Shown here one piece after another: positions 1 through 6,561 of a DNA stretch of 18,609 nt. Source of the DNA: Pseudomonadota bacterium (GTDB lineage Bacteria > Pseudomonadota > Alphaproteobacteria > Caulobacterales > Caulobacteraceae). Location of the stretch: contig JAEWDF010000054.1 in NCBI GenBank assembly GCA_023390245.1, forward strand, positions 1 through 18,609, written 5' to 3'. A model generated the notes under the pieces. The model worked only from the letters and a program-made list of their open reading frames with translations. It was not told the DNA's origin and ran no database searches. How positions within the stretch are numbered: position 1 is the first letter of the stretch; the number at the start of each line of letters is the position of its first letter. The translations under genes and the position numbers were made by a program.

Positions 1-642
1 CAGATGATCAGCGCCGACACGCTGGTCCTGCTGTCGGACATCGACGGCCTCTACACCGCCGACCCGCGCCGCGACCCGGCGGCGGCGCACCTGCCGCGCG
101 TCGAGGTCCTGACGCCGGACATCCTGGCCATGGCGGGCGGCGCCAACGCCCAGGCCGGCGTCGGCACGGGCGGCATGGCCACCAAGCTGGCGGCGGCGCA
201 GATCGCCCGGTCCGCCGGCTGCGCCACCCTGATCGCCTCGGGCCTGACGCGCGGGCCGCTGGCCGCGCTATCGAACGGCGCGCGGGCCACCCTGATCACC
301 GCGCCCGACACGCCGATGGCCGCTTATAAGCAATGGATCGCCGGCAGCCTGGCCCCCGCCGGCGCCCTGACGCTGGACGTCGGCGCCGTCGCCGCCCTGC
401 GCGCGGGCAAGAGCCTGCTGCCAGCCGGCGTGACCGCCGTCGCCGGCGCCTTCGAAAAGGGCGATAGCGTGCGCCTGCTCGACCCCGCGGGCGCCGCCGT
501 CGGCGTCGGACTGGCTGCCTATCCGGCCGAGGAGGCCGAGCGCCTGCGCGGTCGCCGCAGCGACGAAATCGAGACCCTGCTGGGCTATCGCGGCCCGACC
601 GCCCTGATCCACCGAGACGACCTGGTGCTGAACGACCGATGA
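1..642 (+). CDS. proB: Glutamate 5-kinase, C-terminal part (5' end outside window)
   Basis: ProB phosphorylates L-glutamate with ATP to gamma-glutamyl phosphate, the first and usually feedback-inhibited step of proline synthesis in the cytoplasm. The frame is open at base 1, so the N-terminal part is missing; family members are about 370 residues and 213 are seen here. The visible part starts in the amino acid kinase domain, with the LLSDIDGLYTADPR segment and the glycine-rich GVGTGGMATKLAAA loop typical of glutamate 5-kinases. From about residue 120 of the visible part a C-terminal PUA domain follows, beginning near GALTLDVGAVAAL and ending with GPTALIHRDDLVL. The stop overlaps the proA start by four bases (ATGA), so the two are very probably one operon with coupled translation. 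Identification is firm; only the missing 5' end is uncertain. Confidence 0.96.
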   Translation, partial: QMISADTLVLLSDIDGLYTADPRRDPAAAHLPRVEVLTPDILAMAGGANAQAGVGTGGMATKLAAAQIARSAGCATLIASGLTRGPLAALSNGARATLITAPDTPMAAYKQWIAGSLAPAGALTLDVGAVAALRAGKSLLPAGVTAVAGAFEKGDSVRLLDPAGAAVGVGLAAYPAEEAERLRGRRSDEIETLLGYRGPTALIHRDDLVLNDR

Positions 643-1901
643 GCGACCTGACCGCCCGCATGCTGACCCTGGGCCGCCGCGCCCGCGCCGCCGCCCGCGC
701 CCTGCGCGAAGCGCCCGCACAGGCCCGCACCCGCGCCCTGACCCTGTTGGCCGACGGGCTGAAGGCGGCCGAGGGCGACATCCTGGCCGCCAACGCCCGC
801 GACGTGGAGGCCGCCCGCGCCGGCGGGATGACGGAGGCGATGATCGACCGCCTGACCCTGACGCCCGCGCGCGTCGCCGGCATGGCCGAGGCCGTCGCCA
901 CCATCGCCGCCGTGCACGACCCGCTGGGCGTCGAGACCGAGCGCTGGACCCCCGCCAACGGCCTGGACATCGCCCGCGTGCGCACCCCGATCGGCGTGCT
1001 GGGCGTGATCTACGAAAGCCGGCCCAATGTCACCGCCGACGCCGCCGCCCTGTGCGTCCGCTCCGGCAACGCCGCCATCCTGCGCTGCGGCTCGGACTGC
1101 CTGCAGTCGTCGCTGGCCATCGCGCGGGTGATCGCCGGAGCCCTGGCCGAAGCCGGCCTGCCCGCCGATGCGGTGCAGTTGGTCGACACGCCGGATCGCG
1201 ACGCGGTCGGGCTGATGCTGTCGGGGCTGGACGGCGCCGTCGACCTGCTGATCCCGCGCGGCGGCAAGAGCCTGGTCGCGCGCGTGAAGGCCGAGGCGCG
1301 CACCGCCGTGCTGGGCCATCTGGAAGGGCTGAACCACACTTATCTGCACACCTCCGCCGACCTGGAGACCGCACGGCGGGTGACGCTGAACGCCAAGATG
1401 CGGCGCGTCTCCATCTGCGGCGCGACCGAGACGCTGCTGGTGGACCGCGCGGCGGCCGAACGGCTGCTGCCGCCGGTCGCCGCCGACCTGATCGCCGCCG
1501 GCTGCGAGCTGCGCGGCGACACGGCCGCCCGCGCCCTGGTCCCCGGCATGAGCGCGGCCACCGAGGCGGACTGGACCACCGAATATCTGGCGCCGATCTT
1601 GTCCGTCGCCGTCGTCGACGACCTGGACGCGGCCGCCGAGCACATCGCCCGGCACGGCTCGGGCCACACCGAGGCGATCGTGGCCACCGACACGGACGCC
1701 GCCGAACGGTTCGCCGCCAAGGTCGACAGCGCCATCGTCCTGATCAACGCCTCGACCCAGTTCGCCGACGGCGGCGAGTTCGGCTTCGGCGGGGAAATCG
1801 GCATCTCCACCGACCGCCTGCACGCCCGCGGCCCGGTTGGGGCCGAGCAGCTGACGACCTACAAATACGTCGTGCGCGGCCAGGGCCAGGTCCGGCCCTG
1901 A
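639..1901 (+). CDS. proA: Gamma-glutamyl phosphate reductase
   Basis: ProA reduces gamma-glutamyl phosphate with NADPH to glutamate semialdehyde, the second step of proline synthesis. The 420-residue length is normal for the family. The aldehyde-dehydrogenase-like fold is shown by GVLGVIYESRPNVTADAAAL followed by VRSGNAAILRCGSD (cofactor-binding region) and by SICGATETLLVD, where Cys260 sits at the position of the catalytic cysteine. The C-terminus has the family signature GEFGFGGEIGISTDRLHARGP. The start is fixed by the ATGA overlap with proB. The product of ProB is unstable and is thought to pass directly to ProA, which suits this tight coupling. Nothing is missing or broken. The stop is followed within ten bases by the promoter-like region of the toxin-antitoxin pair. 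Confidence 0.97.
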   Translation: MSDLTARMLTLGRRARAAARALREAPAQARTRALTLLADGLKAAEGDILAANARDVEAARAGGMTEAMIDRLTLTPARVAGMAEAVATIAAVHDPLGVETERWTPANGLDIARVRTPIGVLGVIYESRPNVTADAAALCVRSGNAAILRCGSDCLQSSLAIARVIAGALAEAGLPADAVQLVDTPDRDAVGLMLSGLDGAVDLLIPRGGKSLVARVKAEARTAVLGHLEGLNHTYLHTSADLETARRVTLNAKMRRVSICGATETLLVDRAAAERLLPPVAADLIAAGCELRGDTAARALVPGMSAATEADWTTEYLAPILSVAVVDDLDAAAEHIARHGSGHTEAIVATDTDAAERFAAKVDSAIVLINASTQFADGGEFGFGGEIGISTDRLHARGPVGAEQLTTYKYVVRGQGQVRP

Positions 1902-1902
1902 C

Positions 1903-1931
1903 TTGAAAGCGGTAAGGATTTTCCTTACCCT
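1903..1931 (+). promoter_or_regulatory. Putative autoregulated promoter/operator of the toxin-antitoxin pair
   Basis: A -35-like TTGAAA (1903-1908) and a weak -10-like TACCCT (1926-1931) are separated by exactly 17 bases. A perfect inverted repeat, GGTAAGGA-TTT-TCCTTACC (1911-1929), fills the spacer and enters the -10. AbrB/MazE-type antitoxins commonly bind such dyads to repress their own operon, so this is the likely operator. Counting from the -10, transcription would begin at about 1938, the A of the antitoxin ATG, and no Shine-Dalgarno is visible, so the message may be leaderless. The repeat is seen directly; promoter and operator roles are inferred. The same repeat could also form a small hairpin in readthrough proBA mRNA. 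Confidence 0.55.
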
Positions 1932-1937
1932 CCATTC

Positions 1938-2153
1938 ATGATCACCAGCCGGCTGACATCCAAGGCGCAGACGACCATCCCGCAACCCGTCCGTGCGGCG
2001 CTGAACCTGCAGGATGGCGACGAGCTGCAATACGAATTGCACGAGGATCGCGTCGTGCTGCGTAAGGCGCTGCGCGCGCCGGCCGACGATCCCTTCGGCG
2101 CTTTCGACGAGTGGGACGGCGAGGCGGACCGCAAGGCCTATGCCGGCCTTTGA
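1938..2153 (+). CDS. AbrB/MazE-family antitoxin
   Basis: A 71-residue protein with an N-terminal swapped-hairpin AbrB (SpoVT/MazE) DNA-binding domain at about residues 4-45: TSKAQTTIPQPVRAALNLQ, then GDELQYEL and DRVVL. The acidic tail DPFGAFDEWDGEADRKAY is the kind of flexible segment antitoxins use to occupy the toxin active site. It is expected to neutralise the toxin encoded just downstream and, as a complex with it, to repress the promoter at 1903-1931. Its last 14 bases overlap the toxin start, the classic antitoxin-first arrangement. No Shine-Dalgarno precedes the ATG; the dyad occupies that space. Antitoxin identity is well supported by fold and context; the exact subfamily is not. 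Confidence 0.88.
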   Translation: MITSRLTSKAQTTIPQPVRAALNLQDGDELQYELHEDRVVLRKALRAPADDPFGAFDEWDGEADRKAYAGL

Positions 2154-2475
2154 ACGCGGGGACGTCGTTCGCGTCCCCTTCCCTTATACCGACCGAGCCA
2201 CCCGCCAGCACCGGCCTGCCCTGGTCGTCTCCAACGGCGGGCTGGGGGACCAGTCGCGCCTGCTGTGGGTGGTGATGATCACCAGCGCCGAAAATCGACC
2301 TTGGGCTGATGATGTCGCCATCGGCCCGGCCTATGCCGAAGCGGGATTGCCGGCGCCGTCGATCATACGGCCCAGCAAGATCGCCACGATAGACGCCGCC
2401 GTCGCCGACCGCCTGGGGCGGATCGACGACGACAGGCTGGCGCGGACGATGCAGGCCATCCGCGCCAGGCTCTGA
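2140..2475 (+). CDS. MazF/PemK-family mRNA interferase toxin
   Basis: A 111-residue protein of the MazF/PemK/CcdB-like fold. It begins MPAFERGDVVRVPFPYTD, the standard first strand, followed by RPALVVS with Arg25 and later MITSAE with Thr48; both match the positions of the catalytic Arg and Thr in B. subtilis MazF. The C-terminal half has RPSKIATID and DRLGRID, also common in this family. Such toxins cut single-stranded RNA at short motifs and stop growth when the antitoxin is lost. The frame is open upstream of 2140, but translation there would be nonsense across the antitoxin gene, so the ATG at 2140, overlapping the antitoxin by 14 bases, is chosen. The gene ends six bases from the convergent dehydrogenase gene. 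It appears intact and probably active; the target motif cannot be read from sequence. Confidence 0.9.
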   Translation: MPAFERGDVVRVPFPYTDRATRQHRPALVVSNGGLGDQSRLLWVVMITSAENRPWADDVAIGPAYAEAGLPAPSIIRPSKIATIDAAVADRLGRIDDDRLARTMQAIRARL

Positions 2476-2481
2476 GCGTCC

Positions 2482-4905
2482 TCAGCCGTTCCCCGGCAGG
2501 GCGTAGGCGATCAGGTAGTCGCCTTCCGGCGTCTCCATGAAGTGATGGCCGCCCGCCATGATGACGAGGTACTGGCGGCCGTTCTGCTCATAGATCATCG
2601 GATTGGCCTGGCCGCCGGCCGGAAGCACGTCGGACCAGACGGTCTTGCCCGTCTCGATGTCGATGGCGCGGATCAGGTCGTCGGTCGCGGCGGCGATGAA
2701 GATCAGGCCCCCGGCGGTGACCACCGAGCCGCCGTTGTTCGGCGTGCCGATCTCAAGCGGCAGCATGGACGGGATCTTCCACGGGCCGTTCTTGCGCGCC
2801 GTGCCGAACGGACGGTCCCACAGGGTCCGGCCGGTGTGCAGGTCGATGGCGCGGATGCCGCCGTAGGGAGGCTCCTTGCACAGCAGGCCGGTGAATTTCA
2901 CCCGCCAGCCGGCGTTCACGTCGATGGCGTAGGGCACGCCGATCTGCGGGTCGCCGGCCCCTTCGGCCTTCGACAGGCTGCCGCCGCGGTTGGCCGCCTC
3001 CTTCTCGCGCTCGATGTAGCGCGGGTCGTCGCGCGGGAACCAGCCCAGGCGGTCCGCCTCCTCGCGCGGGACCAGGCGGTTGTAGTTCGGCATGTCGTTG
3101 TAGTTGGCAACGATCACGCCGCGCCGGGGATCGACGGCGACGCCGCCCCAGTCCGAACCGCCGTTGTAGCCGGGATACTGGATGTAGTGGTTGGTCGAGG
3201 GCGGGGTGAAGTAGCCCTGATAGTCGGCCTTCTTGAAGTTGATGCGGCAGAACATCTGGTCGATCGGCGACATGCCCCACATGTCCTTCTCGACCAGGTC
3301 GGGCTTGCGCAGGGTGGCGAACATCGAGAACGGCTGGGTGCGCGCCCGTTCGGCCGGCTCGACGCCGCCCTGGGGCACCGCGCGTTCCTGAACCTCGTGC
3401 AGCGGCACGCCGGTGCGGCGGTCCAGCACGTAGAAGTCGCCCTGCTTGGACGGCAGCAGGATGGCCGGCACGACGCCGCCCGCGCTGGGATAATCGACCA
3501 GCGTCGCCTGCGAGCCCAGGTCATAGTCCCAGACGTCGTTGCGCACGGTCTGGAAGTGCCAGCGCGGCTTGCCCGTGGCCACGTCCAGCGCGACCAGAGA
3601 GGTCGAATACTGCTTCTCCTGCGGACGGCGCAGGCTGGAGTAGTAGTCGGCGGCCGAGTTGCCCATCGGCAGATAGACCAGGCCCAGGCGCTCGTCGCCC
3701 GTCGCCGTCGTCCACATGTTGGGCGTGCCGGGGGTGTAGGTCTCGCCTTCCGGCGGGGTGGTCGTCGTCTCGGGACGCATCATGTCCCAGGCGAAGCGCA
3801 GGGCGCCCGTCTCGACGTCGAAGCCCTGGATCACGCCCGAGGCGTTCCACCGCTTCTGACCGTCCAGCACCTGGTGTCCCGTCACGATCACGCCGCGCAC
3901 GACGACCGGCGCCGAGGTGATGGAGACCATCCCCGGATAAGGGTCGCCCATGCCATCCTTGATGCTGACCGCGCCGTTCTGGCCGAAGGCCTGGCACGGC
4001 TGGCCGGTGCGGGCGTCCACCGCGACGAGGCGGCCGTCCAGCGTGCCCTCGATGATCCGGGTGGCGCAGGGCTGGGCCGGGTCGGCGCCCGCGCTGGCGT
4101 GATAGGTCACGCCGCGGCAGGCGGCGGTGTAGGGAATCTGGTCGTCGGCGACGCGGGGATCATAGGTCCACTTCTGCTGGCCGGTGGCGGCGTCCAGCGC
4201 GAACATCTTGTTGCGCGCCGAGCACAGATAGACGGTGTTCCCGATCTTCAGCGGGGTCGTCTCGGCGCCCCAGCGTTCGCCCGGCAGGTCGCCGGTGCGG
4301 AAGGTCCAGGCGCGCTCCAGCTTGCCGACGTTGTCGCGGTTGATCTGGGTCAGCGGCGAATAGCGCTGGGCGCTGTCGGTGCCGCCGTAGGCCGGCCAGT
4401 CGGCGCCGACGGGCAGCAGGGCCGGATCGTCATAGGCGGCGCGGGCGCCGGGGAGGGGAGCGTCGACATGGGCCTTGTTGGCCACGCCGACCACGACGCC
4501 GAAGATCACTGTCAGGACCGCCAGGCCCAGCGCGCCGCCGCCGGCCAGCCGGCCGCCGCGCGGGCGCAGCACCGGCAAGACGGCGATGACCAGGAACATC
4601 AGCACCAGCGGGCCGACCAGGCGCGGCACCAGGGCCCAGCCGTTGAGCCCCTTCTCCCAAAGGGCCCACAGCAGGGTGACGATGAAGGTGGCGCCGTAGA
4701 CCCAGGCCCCGCGCTCGTCTCTCAGGACCAGCAGCACGCCCGAGACGATCAGCGCCAGGCCGGCGAGCAGATAGTACCAGGAACCCCCAAGAGCGGTGAG
4801 TTGAACGCCGCCGATCGTCAGCACGATCCCGATCACGGCGAGCAAGACGCCGAGAAGGACGGTCAACCATCCTCCCAGGCCGGTTGGCGTAGTCCATCTT
4901 GGCAT
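2482..4905 (-). CDS. gcd: Membrane-bound PQQ-dependent dehydrogenase (glucose/quinate/shikimate family)
   Basis: An 807-residue quinoprotein, close in length to E. coli Gcd (796). Five hydrophobic helices (about 11-37, 43-61, 67-83, 92-113, 126-146) anchor it in the inner membrane. The rest is a periplasmic eight-bladed propeller that oxidises its substrate with PQQ and passes electrons to ubiquinone. Visible family signatures are DWPAYGGTDSAQRYSPL, RNDVWDYD with Asp460 at the place of catalytic Asp466 of E. coli Gcd, LPSKQG with Lys487 at the place of PQQ-contacting Lys493, and the C-terminal GGQANPMIYE...MAGGHHF. The residue matching E. coli His262, a substrate-site histidine, is Thr260 here, so glucose is not certain; quinate, shikimate or another polyol is possible. 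No PQQ synthesis gene lies in the window. The ATG at 4905 has only a weak purine stretch upstream. Confidence 0.9.
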   Translation of the reverse strand: MPRWTTPTGLGGWLTVLLGVLLAVIGIVLTIGGVQLTALGGSWYYLLAGLALIVSGVLLVLRDERGAWVYGATFIVTLLWALWEKGLNGWALVPRLVGPLVLMFLVIAVLPVLRPRGGRLAGGGALGLAVLTVIFGVVVGVANKAHVDAPLPGARAAYDDPALLPVGADWPAYGGTDSAQRYSPLTQINRDNVGKLERAWTFRTGDLPGERWGAETTPLKIGNTVYLCSARNKMFALDAATGQQKWTYDPRVADDQIPYTAACRGVTYHASAGADPAQPCATRIIEGTLDGRLVAVDARTGQPCQAFGQNGAVSIKDGMGDPYPGMVSITSAPVVVRGVIVTGHQVLDGQKRWNASGVIQGFDVETGALRFAWDMMRPETTTTPPEGETYTPGTPNMWTTATGDERLGLVYLPMGNSAADYYSSLRRPQEKQYSTSLVALDVATGKPRWHFQTVRNDVWDYDLGSQATLVDYPSAGGVVPAILLPSKQGDFYVLDRRTGVPLHEVQERAVPQGGVEPAERARTQPFSMFATLRKPDLVEKDMWGMSPIDQMFCRINFKKADYQGYFTPPSTNHYIQYPGYNGGSDWGGVAVDPRRGVIVANYNDMPNYNRLVPREEADRLGWFPRDDPRYIEREKEAANRGGSLSKAEGAGDPQIGVPYAIDVNAGWRVKFTGLLCKEPPYGGIRAIDLHTGRTLWDRPFGTARKNGPWKIPSMLPLEIGTPNNGGSVVTAGGLIFIAAATDDLIRAIDIETGKTVWSDVLPAGGQANPMIYEQNGRQYLVIMAGGHHFMETPEGDYLIAYALPGNG

Positions 4906-4948
4906 TTGAGGCCCCAGTTCTGTCGTTCCGGAGCCACGGCAACGCTCG

Positions 4949-4970
4949 GCGCCGGAAGGCGTTCCGGCGC
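4949..4970 (-). repeat. 9-bp stem hairpin in the gcd leader
   Basis: GCGCCGGAA (4949-4957) and TTCCGGCGC (4962-4970) form a perfect nine-base stem with a four-base loop, 44 bases before the dehydrogenase start. In the mRNA read from the minus strand it would be a stable GC-rich 5' leader hairpin. There is no U-run after it on either strand, so it is not an intrinsic terminator. CGTTCCGG, part of the right arm, recurs at 4924-4931. Role unknown. Confidence 0.45.
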
Positions 4971-4992
4971 AATGGCGGCGCAGATCAGTGGA

Positions 4993-5007
4993 TTTTGCGC
5001 CGCAAAA
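4993..5007. promoter_or_regulatory. Dyad between divergent gcd and gltD, possible operator
   Basis: TTTTGCG (4993-4999) and CGCAAAA (5001-5007) form a perfect seven-base dyad around a single central base. It sits in the divergent 219-bp intergenic region, about 90 bases before the dehydrogenase ATG and 118 before the gltD ATG. Its size and symmetry suit a dimeric regulator. It could serve either gene. Only the symmetry is seen; the operator role is inferred. Confidence 0.35.
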
Positions 5008-5066
5008 CCGGATGGACGAGGTTTTAAATCATGCCTCAGCCAAACGATGGAAAATTCTTCCTAAAC

Positions 5067-5097
5067 ATGACCGTTCAGCCATTCACAACAATAATAT
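5067..5097 (+). promoter_or_regulatory. Putative gltDB promoter
   Basis: TAATAT at 5092-5097 is a good -10 hexamer in the only clearly AT-rich stretch before gltD. ATGACC at 5067-5072 matches four of six -35 bases, with a long 19-base spacer. Transcription would begin near 5103, downstream of the in-frame TTG at 5098, which argues for the gltD start at ATG 5125 or 5134. No sigma-54 type -24/-12 element was seen. Confidence 0.45.
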
Positions 5098-5124
5098 TTG
5101 CCTAAAAAGGTGCGTTTGCGGCAT

Positions 5125-6561
5125 ATGCCTCCCATGCACAAGACCCTGACGCCAGGCGGGACTTTCGTCGTCGAACCCCGCCGCCTCTCGAAGGCTTCCG
5201 CCGAGTTGCGCGCGCGCGGCTTCGGCGAGATCACCCTGCCCCCGTCCAAGGAGACGGCCGAGAAACAGGCGTCGCGCTGCACCGACTGCGGCGTGCCCTT
5301 CTGCCAGAACGCCTGCCCGCTCCAGAACAACATCCCCGACTGGCTGCGCCTGTCCGCCGAGAACGAGGCGCGCGAGGCCTGGAAGGCCGCGTCCCAGACC
5401 TCGACCATGCCCGAGATCTGCGGCCGCATCTGCCCGCAGGACCGGCTGTGCGAAGGCGGCTGCACCCTGAACCAGTCGGGCTGGGAAGCCGTCACCATCG
5501 GCTCGGTCGAGGCGTGGCTGGGCGACCAGGCCTTCGCCAACGGCTGGGTCGAGCCGATCCGCCCGGCGGCCGAGCGCGGCGAAAGCGTCGGCGTCATCGG
5601 CGCCGGCCCCGCCGGCCTGGCCGCCGCCGACCGTCTGCGCTCCCAGGGCTATCAGGTCACCGTCTACGACCGGCACGACCGCGCCGGCGGCCTGCTGATC
5701 TACGGCATTCCCGGCTTCAAGCTGGAGAAGCACGTGGTGCAGCGCCGGGTGGACCGGCTCGCCGAGGGCGGGGTCCGCTTCGTCCTGGAGTGCGAGGTCG
5801 GCAAGGATGTGACCTTGTCCGAACTGCGCGAGCGGCACGACGCCGTGCTGCTGGCCATGGGCGTCTATCAGCCGCGCATCCTGTCGGCGCCAGGCCGGGG
5901 GCCGGAGTCCACCGTCGCCGCCCTGTCCTATCTGACGCATCAGAACCGCCGCGATCTGGGCGACGCCGAGCGCGACGGCTGGCACGAAGCGCGCGACAAG
6001 CGCGTGGTGGTGATCGGCGGCGGCGACACGGCCATGGACTGCGTGCGCACCGCCGTCCGCCAAGGCGCGACCAGCGTCACCTGCCTGTACCGCCGCGACC
6101 GCGACAACATGCCGGGCTCGGCGCGCGAGGTGGTCAACGCCGAGGAGGAAGGCGTGATCTTCGAATGGCTGGCCGCGCCCAAGGCGCTGCTGAGCCAGGG
6201 CGACCGGGTCACGGCCGTGCGCGCCCAGCGGATGCAGTTGACCGAAGCCGCGCCGGGCGAACGCCGCAACATCGCCCCCGTGCCCGGTTCGGACTTCGAT
6301 ATCCCGGCCGACATCGTCATCGAGGCCCTGGGCTTCGAGCCCGAGCCGTTCGCCGCGCACGAGGCGAACCTCCGGCTTCGCGACGACGGGACCATCAAGA
6401 TCGGCGCCGTCAGTTTCGCCACCAGCCTGCCCGGCGTGTTCGCCGCGGGCGATGCGGCGCGCGGAGCCTCCCTGGTCGTGTGGGCGGTGCGCGAGGGCCA
6501 GGACGCCGCCGCCGAGATCGACCGCTACCTGAAGGCCGGCGCCGAGGAGGTCGCGGCATGA
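5125..6561 (+). CDS. gltD: Glutamate synthase (NADPH) small subunit
   Basis: The beta subunit of GOGAT takes electrons from NADPH through FAD and two low-potential Fe-S clusters to the large subunit. Two N-terminal cysteine groups that bind 4Fe-4S clusters are visible (CTDCGVPFCQNACPL and CGRICPQDRLCEGGC). They are followed by the FAD-binding VGVIGAGPAGLAAADRL, the AGGLLIYGIPGFKL segment, the NADPH-binding VVVIGGGDTAMDCVRTA and the C-terminal FAAGDAARGASLVVWAVREG. From ATG 5125 it is 478 residues, normal for the family. The frame also opens at TTG 5098 and ATG 5134; 5125 is preferred because it lies downstream of the predicted transcription start and has AAAAGG 14 bases before it, though that spacing is long. 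The stop overlaps the gltB start by four bases. Function is firm, the start is moderate. Confidence 0.95.
   Translation: MPPMHKTLTPGGTFVVEPRRLSKASAELRARGFGEITLPPSKETAEKQASRCTDCGVPFCQNACPLQNNIPDWLRLSAENEAREAWKAASQTSTMPEICGRICPQDRLCEGGCTLNQSGWEAVTIGSVEAWLGDQAFANGWVEPIRPAAERGESVGVIGAGPAGLAAADRLRSQGYQVTVYDRHDRAGGLLIYGIPGFKLEKHVVQRRVDRLAEGGVRFVLECEVGKDVTLSELRERHDAVLLAMGVYQPRILSAPGRGPESTVAALSYLTHQNRRDLGDAERDGWHEARDKRVVVIGGGDTAMDCVRTAVRQGATSVTCLYRRDRDNMPGSAREVVNAEEEGVIFEWLAAPKALLSQGDRVTAVRAQRMQLTEAAPGERRNIAPVPGSDFDIPADIVIEALGFEPEPFAAHEANLRLRDDGTIKIGAVSFATSLPGVFAAGDAARGASLVVWAVREGQDAAAEIDRYLKAGAEEVAA

Noticed and set aside
585..2042. A 485-codon open frame on the - strand opposite proA
   Set aside because: Low-complexity shadow; proA is intact with its catalytic cysteine.
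2472..2485. CTGAG-CGTC-CTCAG at the toxin/gcd junction as a bidirectional terminator
   Set aside because: The stem is only five bases without U-runs, and facing TGA stops create such symmetry automatically.
2542..5064. An 840-codon open frame on the + strand opposite the PQQ dehydrogenase
   Set aside because: The composition is Gly/Arg/Ala/His-rich with no domain, and the opposite strand holds a complete family protein; long antisense frames are expected at this GC content.
5098..5124. TTG start for gltD at 5098
   Set aside because: It abuts the predicted -10 (5092-5097), so it would lie upstream of the transcript start; ATG 5125 or 5134 fits better.
5448..6557. 370-codon upstream extension of the gltB frame
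   Set aside because: It overlaps gltD out of frame and is Arg-rich nonsense; the ATG at 6558 has a strong GAGGAGG and gives the expected short propeptide before the catalytic cysteine.
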